DNA from: Venturia oleaginea
Taxonomy: Eukaryota; Ascomycota; Dothideomycetes; Venturiales; Venturiaceae
Length of the DNA stretch: 64,000 bases
Direction: 5' to 3'
Assembly: GCA_013176395.1 (NCBI GenBank)
Contig: JABMLP010000017.1
Coordinates: 1,302,001-1,366,000, forward strand
The translations under genes were made by a program, and so were the position numbers. Positions 45,801-55,722 of the stretch are shown here, piece after piece. Position 1 is the first letter of the stretch. Every line of letters starts with the position of its first letter. The notes beneath the pieces were generated by a model that saw nothing but the letters and a program-made list of their open reading frames with translations, made no database searches and was not told the origin of the DNA.

Positions 45801-46318
45801 TGTCATGGCAACCCATCGTCGAGGCCTCGAAATTCCAAGACCTCCCCACAGGAGACAGTTCGGCAGTCAAAAGAGGAGACACCCAACTCGCCGTCTTCAA
45901 GATCCGAGGAAAGTTCTATTGCACACAGCAGATGTGTCCTCACAAGCGTGCATTCGTGCTCTCGGATGGCTTGTTGGGTGACGGCGATAACAAGTTGTGG
46001 GTTTCGTGTCCATACCACAAGCGCAACTACGAACTGGTTGGTGAGAAGGCTGGCACGTGCAGTAACGATGATAGCATGAATATTGCTACCTTCCCTGCTG
46101 AAGAGAGGGAGGATGGATGGGTTTATGTTAAGTTGCCTCCTGTGGATCAGCTTGATATGGTGTTGGGCACTGAGAAGTGGAAGATCAAGGCTGAGGAGAC
46201 GGAGGATCCATTTGCAAAGATGGATGATAAGTTAAGGGGGATGAAGGGAAGGAAGGGTGTACAGACGAATGGGGCGGGCAAGGTTGTTGAGAATGCTGCT
46301 AATGGGATTGATTGGTAG
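42819..46318 (+). CDS. niiA: assimilatory nitrite reductase [NAD(P)H]
   Basis: Seven exons (42819-42907, 42957-43104, 43155-43697, 43750-43921, 43978-44389, 44438-45526, 45577-46318) with introns of 48-56 nt join in frame to 1064 aa, a normal length. The order is an FAD domain ([17 protein letters not shown]), an NAD(P)H domain ([16 protein letters not shown]), and a BFD-like [2Fe-2S] segment ([11 protein letters not shown] with [11 protein letters not shown]). Next come the sirohaem/[4Fe-4S] half-domains with [12 protein letters not shown] and [10 protein letters not shown] (the four Cys ligands), and a C-terminal Rieske-type domain (CPHKRAF and CPYHKRNY). It reduces nitrite to ammonium in the cytosol with six electrons from NAD(P)H. 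All cofactor motifs are intact. Nitrate reductase and the nitrate transporter, often clustered with it, are not in this window. Confidence 0.96.
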
Positions 46319-47038
46319 ACGAAGGCAGGAATGGAAGCAATAACGAAGGGAAAGAAGGGGATAGGGACGAGAAGGTAGAAATCTGCGCACCCACAAATAT
46401 CATCTTATGCATCACCCGTGCGTTGGCCTGATAACATCATCAATCTCGAACAACGCCAGAATTTCAGCAATGTCGACCTGGGGCTGGAGATTGATATGTG
46501 ATTGTCAAGAAATCTGAATGAGTTTAACGGCATCTCAAGCCAACGATTGTAATGGGTATCATTCGACTGTGTATCTCTTCCTTCAGCAGTAGCAAGGACG
46601 GTGTATCATACATTCCATCCATCTTCTTTACTCCACCTTCGCGCAAAGATTAAAGACAGAAAGGGAAAATATGCTGCCGCATGGGGCTGGTATCTCGAAC
46701 TCGCTATGCCCAAATTACCGCGCTTGACAGGCCGACCAAAAAGACCAATTCAACAACGCCTTCACCAGTCGAGGCCCATTGTCGGATCTTAGTGCGGCCG
46801 TGAAAACACATCAAACATTGGCAAACCGCCCCGATGAAACCGAATGAACGCCCCCTCGTTCTTAATGCTTCCACCAACACAATGTACTGCCAGGCTAATA
46901 ACAAGGAAGGGTATGAAAGGAAAAGGTACCGTTCTGGTAAGTGGAGAGTGCCGTGGTAATGGAAGCCAAAAAAAAAAGAAAAAAAAAAGAAAAACCCACA
47001 CATAACAAAGAACTGGTTGAAAACCATTGTCCAGCATG
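46319..47038. other. convergent 3' region with homopurine run
   Basis: This separates two converging genes. An A/G-only tract of about 25 bases (A10-G-A10-G-A5-like) lies near 46969-46995. No gene is seen. Confidence 0.55.
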
Positions 47039-49120
47039 TTAGCTCACGCCCGGTTCGACGTGTTCATCGTGGGACACTGCCAGATCAGATATCATACCGT
47101 GGAGTCCTTCCAGGCCTTCCAGGGGTAATCGACTGCCTCTCGAGCTATCAACTTCGATGCCTGAATCTGCTTCCTCAGACTGCCAGCTCTTTCTGCCGCC
47201 GTCCAGGATTCCGGTGTGCCCCTCAAGTATAGGCGTGGGTGTTGCTGACCAGGTGCTGAGCAAGGAGTGATCGGCTTCGTAGTGCTCTTCGTCTTCGTCG
47301 GCGTGTATTGGTTCTAGGATTCTCCCACCCAATTTGACATCCGAAACGTTGACCTTGTATTCTAATGCCTTCTTGCCCTCGCGTATCAGGTCTTCCGTCC
47401 AAGTCATACATCTCTTTAAGCTCTGATTCATCTTTTGTGAATCCACAAGTATGTCGCGATGTTTCGACAGATCAATCTGCAGTCGCTTTGAGTCTTTCGC
47501 GAGTTTCTTGCCATCACCTTCTTCGTCGGAAGATGAATCCGTGCTGAATTCGTCATTATCTTCTCCTTCTCCTTCTTCTCCTTCTTCCTCCTCCTCCTCC
47601 TCCTCCTCTTCCACTCCCACCTCCCCCTCTTCCTCCTCCGAGCTCGCTTCTGCCTCCTCTCCTTCAGAAACTGCGGCAAGAGCTGAATCACCTGATTCGG
47701 AATCGATATCATATTTTTCGTTCAAATTGACCATGGACATGTCAGACAAACGACCAGCACGAGATAGTCGTCTAAATTGCCGAAGTTCCTTCTTTTGTCG
47801 TCGAACCTCCTTCTCAAGCGATCTATTGATTGCCATTAGACTCGAGTTGCTGATTTCCAAATCCTGAATCTTGCGTTCTACCCGTGCGTTCATTATTGAC
47901 TCTGGTATACCCTGTGGTGGCCATGTTGATCTCGTGGGACTTTGCGGGCGGGAGAAGGCCAGAGAAGTTGGTAGCGAGTCTTGTAGCGATCTTAGGGAGG
48001 GGTGCATTTCCTCTTGCCCTGGAGAAGTTTGTCGAGCCGAGGGTGGAGCGCTGACATTGTGTATCGGACTCGAAGTAACATTGATTAGATTTGATGGCGT
48101 GTGCAAAGGTGCGAGACCACATGTTTCCAATGCCGCCAGGGAAGGCTTCCTGCTGGACGATCCCGATTCTATCGAGCTCAAACTTGAAGTCCTTCCATGT
48201 CTGTGGCTTTGTGATAACCCACCACTGATAGATCTCTGCCGAGGTGAGGTGAATGGGGGAAGTATAGCGACAGTTTTGGGTCTATCATTCGGTCTTATGA
48301 TCTGCGAAGCGCCTTTTCGGTATGACAGATGCAAGTTGAAACCGTCTTTCGTGGGAGATGGAGCTCGAAAGACTGGTGCAGCCTGCAGGACAGGCACCGG
48401 AGATGGACTTTGAATGGGAGGTGTAGAGGACAGTTGTGGACCTGGCGATATATCGGTGTCATCTTTCCCATCAGCTCGAAAGTATTGATTCTTCTGTGGA
48501 CGACTTGTACCGGCATTCGAGAGCGCAGGCGATGGACTGCGTAACGCCCTCGCAGGTCCTCCCTCATGCTGTCCATTTGCATAGAAGAAGGCTGGTGCTT
48601 TCTTGGCTTCCTTGGTGGGTTCTTGGGCTGCCGGTATCTCCTCAGCATGGAAGAACATAGGACCCATTCCAGCGGAGCCAATTGATGGTGAAGGTGTTCC
48701 TGAGTATCCTCCCCCCATGGCACTTCCAGGTCTACTCTTTCCGCTTCCATTTGAGATACCCAATCCACTTATCCCGATCGGCCGTCCTCCATTCCCATTG
48801 ACTCCGCTCGCAGCCACAGAAGCAGACTTAGACAAATTCGGCGTTCCATTGGGGGACGAAGTTTTGATTCGTGAAGATGAGCGTGGGGTAACGTTCGTAC
48901 TGATGAAGGTCTTCACAGGCGTGGCCAGGTCTTCTCTTGTGCTACCATTTCTGGCCGTACTCGGTGTATTGCTTCGAGTCGTCGCGGCGAGGTATTGTCC
49001 AGCCAGTCGTGGAGTGACGGGCGATTTGACATTGCGACTGCTGGCCAGGGATGGCATCAGAGGACGGGTCGGATTCGAGGAGGAGTGTTGGGGGTCTCTG
49101 GATTTGTTTGGCGGAGGCAT
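47039..49120 (-). CDS. conserved fungal coiled-coil protein with acidic tract, function unknown
   Basis: A single exon of 693 aa. I chose ATG 49120 (MPPPNKSRD) because its context is CACCATG; the open frame extends 15 codons further upstream but without an ATG. Residues 1-400 are Ser/Pro-rich and probably disordered. A coiled coil follows (ARVERKIQDLEISNSSLMAI, then a basic stretch REL/RQF RRLSRAGRL). An acidic run of about 30 residues (mostly Glu, some Gly) is encoded by a GAG/GAA microsatellite near 47560-47640. A second helical segment (RLQIDLSKHRDIL) and an acidic end close the protein. It starts opposite the Pol kappa gene about 500 bp away, so they may share a promoter region. I recognise the coiled-coil type from other Pezizomycotina but not a function. 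Confidence 0.8.
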   Translation of the reverse strand: MPPPNKSRDPQHSSSNPTRPLMPSLASSRNVKSPVTPRLAGQYLAATTRSNTPSTARNGSTREDLATPVKTFISTNVTPRSSSRIKTSSPNGTPNLSKSASVAASGVNGNGGRPIGISGLGISNGSGKSRPGSAMGGGYSGTPSPSIGSAGMGPMFFHAEEIPAAQEPTKEAKKAPAFFYANGQHEGGPARALRSPSPALSNAGTSRPQKNQYFRADGKDDTDISPGPQLSSTPPIQSPSPVPVLQAAPVFRAPSPTKDGFNLHLSYRKGASQIIRPNDRPKTVAILPPFTSPRQRSISGGLSQSHRHGRTSSLSSIESGSSSRKPSLAALETCGLAPLHTPSNLINVTSSPIHNVSAPPSARQTSPGQEEMHPSLRSLQDSLPTSLAFSRPQSPTRSTWPPQGIPESIMNARVERKIQDLEISNSSLMAINRSLEKEVRRQKKELRQFRRLSRAGRLSDMSMVNLNEKYDIDSESGDSALAAVSEGEEAEASSEEEEGEVGVEEEEEEEEEEGEEGEGEDNDEFSTDSSSDEEGDGKKLAKDSKRLQIDLSKHRDILVDSQKMNQSLKRCMTWTEDLIREGKKALEYKVNVSDVKLGGRILEPIHADEDEEHYEADHSLLSTWSATPTPILEGHTGILDGGRKSWQSEEADSGIEVDSSRGSRLPLEGLEGLHGMISDLAVSHDEHVEPGVS

Positions 49121-49626
49121 GGTGTAAATGGACTCGATGTCTATGGGCAATTGCAGGCGCTCCAAGCGTCCAGCGTAGGCAGCATGGCGTATTCCTGGGT
49201 AGTTCCTGGGTCGATTGGAGAGAATCGATATTATTATTTGCAGCGGTGAGGTGTTGTCGTTCAGTGGATCGTGTACTGCAGATGGTGGGGATGATGAGAA
49301 TAGCGGCCAAGGAGATCAAGAGGCGCAAATGAGTTGTCGGGCCCAAGCAGGAAGACAGCGACAGCGAATTCTTTCAGTCTGATAGTGTAATAATCCTTTT
49401 GTTTGTTTCACGTTTGTTTTCTTTGGTTACCTAAGATACAGTAGTTCTATCCCATAATAAATTTGGTTGAATCTCCGCTGTGGCATACCCACCCGCGCTA
49501 TAGAGGCACGGGTGGCTTGCTAGACACGCTAGGATACGCGTCGCCGTCAAACGTACCGAGTGTGCATGTCTTAGCCAATTCATTGCTGGTGGAGATAACA
49601 GCCACTCCTCCTCCTACCGCGAGGAT
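49121..49626. promoter_or_regulatory. shared divergent intergenic region
   Basis: About 500 bp lie between the start codons of two divergent genes (47039-49120 and 49627-51528). It must hold both promoters. No specific motif stood out. Confidence 0.5.
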
Positions 49627-51528
49627 ATGAGAGACGATGATCATGGCAGACCAGAGGCAACCATGGCAGAGAACGGCGACAGCAGAGATGAAGCTGATAG
49701 ACCAGACATGCAAGAGACACTTCGACATCGGCTGATGGGACCTTCGCTCACCAAGGCTGGTCAAGATACAGTAGATCAGTCTAAGGTACGATAATACATG
49801 GCACTCGAATCGTCAGGATAATCATCGCAACAGGTCTCAGAAATCATCTACAACGCCTCCAAGGGCTCCAAATTCTTTGACAACGAACAAGTGAAAGACC
49901 GCCAACTCACTGAGAAAATCTCTCGAATCCTTGCCCACAAAGCTCAGCTCCTCAAAACAGACACCTCTCACCATCTTCGAAAGGCAGACGAATACATAGC
50001 ACAGCTCGAATTCAGTCGAGACCTCTCACAAACTATCGTACACGTCGATTGCGATGCCTACTATGCTGCCGTGGAAGAGTTGGACAGACCGGAACTCAAA
50101 GACGTACCATTCGCTGTGGGAAAGGGAGTGCTTACAACATGCAATTATCATGCTCGAAAATTTGGCTGTCGTTCTGGCATGGCTGGTTTTGTGGCTATGA
50201 AGCTATGTCCACAGCTCATCTGCATCCCTCTCAACTTTTCAAAATACGTCGCCAAAGCCGACGAGGTTAGAGCAGTGCTGGCACAATACGACCCTCGTTA
50301 TGAGAGTGCGAGTGTGGACGAGGCATATCTCAACATCACCAATTATTGTCAAGAGCATGAACAGGACCCAGAAGAAGTGGCACAACAAATGCGCGCCGAG
50401 GTGCTTGAGAAATGCAAGATCACAATATCGGCAGGAATAGCCTCGAATGCAAAGCTGGCCAAGATTGGAAGCAACCAGAATAAACCAAATGGACAATTCA
50501 GATTGCCACCAGATCGAACAAGCATCTTGGCATTCATGCGAGATTTGCCTTGCAGAAAAGTGAATGGCGTAGGCAGAGTCTTCGAAAGAGAATTGGAGGC
50601 TATCGGCATCAAAACTTGTGGAGATATCTATCCCCAGCGAGCACTTTTGACGAAGCTATTCGGAGAAAAGGCATTTCAATTCTTGATACAATGTTACCTT
50701 GGTCTTGGAAGAACCAGCGTGGCACCAGCAGGCGAATCGGAGAGGAAAAGCGCAGGCACTGAGCGAACCTTTCACGAGATTTCTGGAAAAGCCGAGTTCA
50801 GAGATAAACTACGGCATATCGCTGACGAACTGGAACAGGATCTCAAGCGGACAGAGTTCAAGGGCAGAACACTTGTTCTCAAAGTCAAACTCCACACATA
50901 TGAAGTCCTTACACGCCAAACCGTCACGCCCTTCGCTGTCCACAAAGCAGATGATTTGTACAGATTCGGTCTCCAAATGCTCACAAAACTCGAGAAAGAG
51001 ATACCAGTTATGAAATTGAGACTTATGGGTCTCCGCTGCACGAATCTTATCAGCACGGCAAAGGGTAATGTTGATTTCTTTGGCTCGCAGCGACAGAAGA
51101 GCACTGAGAAGCTGGTGGTAATGACAGACAAGGACGGGTGGGAGGTTTGGCCGGAAGAAGAATTCGAGGATGCGGCGAAGCGCGAACGCGAAGAAGATAT
51201 GGCTGAGGCGGAACGATTGAGTCAACAGGAACTGCAGGATGATTCACCGACAGTACAGACCCCCACACCAAAAGAGGAATTCTGGGATTGTCCCATTTGT
51301 CAACGACCACAGCCTGCCGACGAACGACTTCTCAATGAACATATCGATGCATGCCTTTCAAGAGAAACGATCAAGGAGGTTGTGAAGGAACACACGCCTG
51401 CTGTGAAAACCACCCCGAATATACAGAAGAACCAAATGACGATACAGCAGGGGAAGAAAAGGGGAAGACCCAAGGAGAGTGAGAAGAAGGTCTTCAAGAA
51501 CGTGAAGAAGAAACCGTTCTTCTCGTGA
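49627..51528 (+). CDS. DNA polymerase kappa (Y-family, DinB-type)
   Basis: Exon 1 (49627-49785) and exon 2 (49834-51528) are joined over a 48-nt intron, giving 617 aa. A second in-frame ATG at 49663 is an alternative start. The Pol kappa N-clasp (MGPSLTKAGQDTVDQSKVSE) is followed by the palm motifs IVHVDCDAYYAAVEE and SASVDEAYLNIT, which hold the catalytic Asp/Glu. The HhH/thumb (DLPCRKVNGVGRVFE) and little-finger domain come next. Near the C-terminus a UBZ-type zinc finger (CPICQRPQPADERLLNEHID, then AC) binds ubiquitin. The last residues are basic (KKRGRPKESEKK), probably nuclear targeting. It extends mismatched ends and bypasses minor-groove lesions. All catalytic residues are present. Confidence 0.95.
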
Positions 51529-51837
51529 GAGTGAGAGTGAGAGATGGCAGATGATGAGATATGAGATACGACCAATCAAACAGATTCAAGAGGGATCCGA
51601 AGAAACGCAACTCGGTGCGAATAGAACTCACAGCTTTGGCCTTTGTGCAAGACTCTTCCTTTGCGGAGTTTGTGTAGCCGGGTCATACGGTAGAACCTGA
51701 CCCTCCCTGTCGGCGGCGCTACGGCCCCATCTTTTCTTAGCTAATCGCTAAGAAAAGATGACAACTCCGCGCCGTTGCTCCAGGCAGGGTCCGCCACCTC
51801 AACGCGAAGGGTCGGCTCAATGTAAAGATTTCAGATA
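51529..51837. repeat. intergenic segment with strong foldback hairpin (51728-51760)
   Basis: CATCTTTTCTTAGC (51728-51741) and GCTAAGAAAAGATG (51747-51760) are perfect 14-bp arms around TAATC. Beyond the arms, short matching blocks (GACCCTNCCTG and CGGCGC) are also inverted, so a palindrome of about 95 bp is present with interruptions. It may be a foldback/MITE relic. Confidence 0.6.
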
Positions 51838-52047
51838 TCTCAACTTCATCAATTAATTACAGCACCACCACCATAGCTCCTAATTAACCCAAGATTTATT
51901 AAGATTAAGAAGAGAATATTAAAGATGCTTTAGCAGAGTTATCTCGAGATTCTACCCTTACCGTCGCGTTAATTACCCTTCTCTACTCTTCCTTATTAGC
52001 TATGGCTGCAGCCTTCTTAAGACGAGATAAGTGATATAACGTAGAAT

Positions 52048-52317
52048 TTTCACGGCTAATAGTAACTAATGAAAGGCGTGAGCAGCAGTCAGGTATGGAC
52101 TAAATGTGATAGTGAACTACAGGTAGCTATGTAAATGGGGGCTGGGGGCAAGGCCTACTTATAGGTCTTGCTGTGGCCCGTGTACTGTAACGCCTTGTTA
52201 GGTGCTTGGACACTGGTTGTTCCAGTAGCCTAGCAAGCCGTCACATGGCTCGTGTACTGTGGCGCCTTGTTAGGTGCTTGAACACTGGTTGTTCTAGTAG
52301 CCTAGCAAGCCGTCACA
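52048..52317 (-). mobile_element. solo LTR (family LTR-1), inverted copy with internal duplication
   Basis: In reverse complement it begins TGTGACGGCTTGC and aligns along its length with the LTR at 906-1098. Flanks are perfect AGAAT (52043-52047 and 52318-52322). It is 270 bp rather than 193 bp, mainly because a unit of about 74 bp (containing CGCCTTGTTAGGTGCTTG) is tandemly duplicated. It interrupts the 5' part of the pogo-F region. Confidence 0.75.
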
Positions 52318-52396
52318 AGAATCTGGTCTAGTAATATAGTCTTTCTTTTTAACTCATATATCACGAACCTTAGCTATAATTTTAAGCTTATTTAAG

Positions 52397-53793
52397 ACCG
52401 GATTCGACGTAAAAACGGAACACCCTCAAAACTAGGCCACAAAAGCGGTAACGAGCGACTATCTCCAGCCCAAGGGAGCCTCCTAGTTCAGTATATTGAG
52501 AGTATGGATATGCTAGGGCTTGGGGCAACGCTGAAATCAATTGCAACAACTGCTGTTCACATCCTACAGCTCATAGATCCCGACGCGAAGTCTCTTGGTG
52601 ACAAATGGGCCAAACGATGGCGCTCACGGCAGCCCAACCTATGGTTACAAAAGCAGAAGACTCTTGACATAAGTCGTAAACTCTCTCACCATCCTACGGT
52701 CATCAAGAACTGGCTCAAATCGCTCAATTCAACCCTCAGACAATATGGCATACAACCAGCGGACATCTGGAACTTTGACGAGACGGGATTCCGCGTAGGA
52801 ATGGGAGGAACACAATGGATAGTCACCTATGCGCCTCGTTCTATCAAGTACCTGGCCGTAGGTGAAGAAAGAGAGTCTCTGACTTGTGTGGAAGCGATTA
52901 GTGCAGTTGGCAATGTCATTCCACCAATGCTGATTGTACTGGGCAAGAGGCTATTGGCCAAGTGGTTTGAGGACACGGAGGGTAATCCTAGTATACCAAA
53001 TGGCTATCTTGTGTCTATTTCAGACACTGGCATTATCATTTCAGCCCTTGCGATCGACTATGCAAAGCACTTTGCGAAATGGTCTGCCAAAACCCAGGTT
53101 GGCAAGTGGAGATTACTTATTCTCGACGGCCACGAGAGTCACCTCACCTTCCCATTTGTATCCTATCTCTGGGATAACCTCATTATTCCATTCAGGCTTC
53201 CTGCGCATAGTTCACACTTCCTACAGCCATGCGATTGTGGCCCTTTCCAGCCATACAAAACCAACTATAGGCAGTGGGTGAACGACGTTACCCGGCTCGG
53301 GTTTGACAACCTCGACAAGATAGACTTCATCTTCGCTATTCACGAGATTCGGAGCAAGACCTTTACGCCTCACAATTGCAGGAAGGGCTTCAAAGATACC
53401 TGAATCTGGCCATTCAAGCCTGAGCCAGTTATTAACTGGGTTACCGAACAGCAAGTTCAAAACCCTCTACAAGATCGCGACATCTACCTCGACCTTGAGG
53501 CCCGTAATGAGCCTCTACCGGCAGAGCCATTTACACCAAAAAGAGTTTCTGCAGTAGCTGTAGACCTATATTACGACGTCGTCTCCCCCCTCCCTCTCGA
53601 TGCGTCACCCTCACTCAAGCGACGGCTGGGTAACTTCATAAAATCATCATTACACACTGCAAAGAAGGCTCGGATTACAGAGGCACAGTTATTCACTTCA
53701 ACGGCGGCGCAGCAGGCTAGGGAGAAGCAACAGCAGCCTACAAAGAAGACTACAGGCAAGATGGGTACTCTAAATGTCCAAGTTCCTAGTTAA
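52397..53793 (+). pseudogene. pogo-F transposase, degraded copy of another lineage
   Basis: From 52397 the frame encodes a CENP-B-type region (GNERLSPAQGSLLVQYIESM) and a DDE domain. The Asp-containing IWNFDETGFRVG, LLILDGHESH and HSSHFLQPCD follow, then GFKDT, a TGA at 53401-53403, and IWPFKPEP in the same frame to a TAA at 53791. Further readable frame after that TAA (AEDKENDGSY) suggests yet another nonsense. Sequence upstream of 52397 is AT-rich and carries a solo LTR plus fragments that resemble a pogo HTH (EENIKDALAELSRDS near 51930). Terminal repeats were not found. It is clearly distinct from pogo-A to pogo-E. Confidence 0.75.
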
Positions 53794-54188
53794 ATCGCTG
53801 AGGACAAAGAGAATGACGGCAGCTACTGCAGCAGTAAATTGGACGCTCGAGCCAAGCAGGGCTAGGTTCTACCGTGTGGCCCGGCTAGTGCTTTTTGCAG
53901 GGTCGTTAAACCCTGTTCTCTCTTCTCTTTTCTCTTTTTCAGACCACCCTTGGTGCGGTCGCGCACTTTGGGCGTTGTGGTGAGAGACGGGAGACTATGG
54001 ATACGATGGAATGAAAGTGGAGAAACGTGTTTGTTTTGTTCAAGAATGGGGAAGAAGATGGAGGAGGAGAAACGCGTCGACTTTGTTCGAGGATGAAGAA
54101 GGAGGTGGAGGTGGAGTATAACGTATTCGATCACCCAACCCGTCAGATCACCCAACCGGTCCAAATTTCTTGGCACGACCATATTATA

Positions 54189-54441
54189 TTACGACTCTTC
54201 AATTTCATCGCTATTAACAATAGATTCTAAGTCCGTCGTGCTGCTATCTGATTCAGAAGATATCTCGATATTCATTTTACAAGTTCGCGCATTATGCCCA
54301 GTTGCGCCGCAGTTCCCACAGCGCCGTTGAGTTGGTCGGGCTGTTTCTTGATCACCACTACCACGAGCCTTCTTCGATCCCTGAGGCGCTACAGACGCCT
54401 CTGCAGCTACCTGCGCTGCTGCAGTCCCATACTCTATGGTA
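54189..54441 (-). pseudogene. pogo-E transposase C-terminal remnant
   Basis: This encodes EYGTAAAQVAAEASVAPQGS, the CCHC knuckle CGNCGATGHNARTC and the acidic tail ending DEIEES, then stop. It is nearly identical in layout to the tails of pogo-B, -C and -D. The upstream part is replaced by the mariner end. Confidence 0.8.
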
Positions 54442-55721
54442 CAAGTGCTGTGCATGAACGGGCTGACACCCCCCTGTCAATTTTGTCTCAGTCATGAAGC
54501 TAGCAAAATGAAGCATACTTTGTATACATTACCATTTAGTGTGGCCGCCATTAGCTGCGATAACGGCTTGTACGCGCTCAGGCATCTCTTCTATATACTT
54601 AATAAAGTCATCTAGCTCAAGTTTAGCCCATTCTTCCTCAAGATACTGTCGTACATCTGCTTCCGAGTACGGAAAGCGCCTCCCAATTCTATATTTTAAC
54701 AGCCGCCAGACATTCTCAATTGGGTTGAGATCTGGTGAGTTAGCTGGCCAAGTCATCCTATTAAGGTTGTACTGAGAGTGTACTGCCTGAGTAAGCCTAG
54801 CCGTATGTACGGACGCGTTATCTTCCATCAAGATTGCTCGAAAGTAGCCTCCTATATGCTTCATCTCGTGAATATGACTATATACCCCTGGCAGAATATG
54901 CTCAGAGTATATAGCAGCAGTAACCTTGCCCCAAGCCTTCTCACAAACTACAAGAGGTCCCTTTGTTGTCCAAGAAATACAGCCATAAGCCATCCAAGAA
55001 GAATAACCTCGAAACTTTGGTAATAAGCAAGAAGGTTCATACTTCTCCTCAGGCCTCCTTGTTACGTATATGACGCCAAAGCTTCCTGTTGTAAAAGATG
55101 CCTCGTCTGTCCAGAGGACACGTTTCCACTGCTCAAAGTCCCAATGTTGGTGATGTATTGCCCATTGTAGTCTTGCCGCTCGGTGCGCCTCCGTAAGAAG
55201 AGGCTTCTCGACGGCGATACGGCGAATGAATCTCTCGCATTTAAAGGCTTGAAAAAGGGTTCTCCGGCAGGCTTGAATACCCTCAATCGAGGCAATCTGC
55301 TCAAGCGGCATTCGTCGGTGTAGAGCATCCTGGGTAGCTCGGTTGATTAGACGGTGGCGGCGGTGGATTGTAAGCATAAATGGCCTGCCAGGTGGCTTAC
55401 GAGGAGTATAATAGCCTTCTTGAATACAAAGAATAACCGTAGATCGAGCAAGGCGAAGCTTTCGAGCGATTTGGGTCTTATTCCATTCTGCAAGGTGGTA
55501 TAAGGTGAGGATCTGAGTACGCTCGCGCTCAGAGAGACAATGGCCTTTGGGCCGCTCAGGATCACGAAATGATTGACGGTTCTTATGCTTGCCAGGCATC
55601 TGAAGCTGTATAATGAAGAATATGAGGTGATAGTAAAGGTAGAGTCTGCTTTATTTTGCTAGCTTCATGACTGAGACAAAATTGACCGGGGGGGTGTCAG
55701 CCCGTTCATGCACAGCACTTG
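54442..55721 (-). mobile_element. mariner/Tc1-like element (Tc1-b) with long terminal repeats
   Basis: It starts CAAGTGCTGTGCATGAACGG and its complement ends at 55721. The inverted repeats run about 75 bp with about three differences (one in the C run), extending to ...TAGCAAAATGAAGCA. The left side is preceded by TA, but the right side is followed by TT, not TA. Total length is 1280 bp, and the transposase gene inside is intact. Confidence 0.87.
54529..55599 (-). CDS. Tc1/mariner transposase, uninterrupted (356 aa)
   Basis: ATG at 55599 (MPGKHKNRQSF), one exon, no internal stop. An N-terminal HTH (LSERERTQILTLYHLAEWNK) and a second HTH lead to the DDE domain. The first Asp is in VLWTDEASFTTG, the second in LMEDNASVHTA, and the third acidic residue in SPDLNPIENVWRLLK (DD34E). 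It catalyses cut-and-paste movement at TA sites. It is the only fully intact transposase in the window. With near-identical 75-bp ends it could be a young, possibly active copy, or it could act on other copies. It is distinct in sequence from Tc1-a. Confidence 0.92.
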   Translation of the reverse strand: MPGKHKNRQSFRDPERPKGHCLSERERTQILTLYHLAEWNKTQIARKLRLARSTVILCIQEGYYTPRKPPGRPFMLTIHRRHRLINRATQDALHRRMPLEQIASIEGIQACRRTLFQAFKCERFIRRIAVEKPLLTEAHRAARLQWAIHHQHWDFEQWKRVLWTDEASFTTGSFGVIYVTRRPEEKYEPSCLLPKFRGYSSWMAYGCISWTTKGPLVVCEKAWGKVTAAIYSEHILPGVYSHIHEMKHIGGYFRAILMEDNASVHTARLTQAVHSQYNLNRMTWPANSPDLNPIENVWRLLKYRIGRRFPYSEADVRQYLEEEWAKLELDDFIKYIEEMPERVQAVIAANGGHTKW

Positions 55722-55722
55722 T

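Noticed and set aside
49121..49165. 15-codon N-terminal extension of the coiled-coil protein
   Set aside because: The extension begins with TTG, not ATG; the ATG at 49120 has a strong context.
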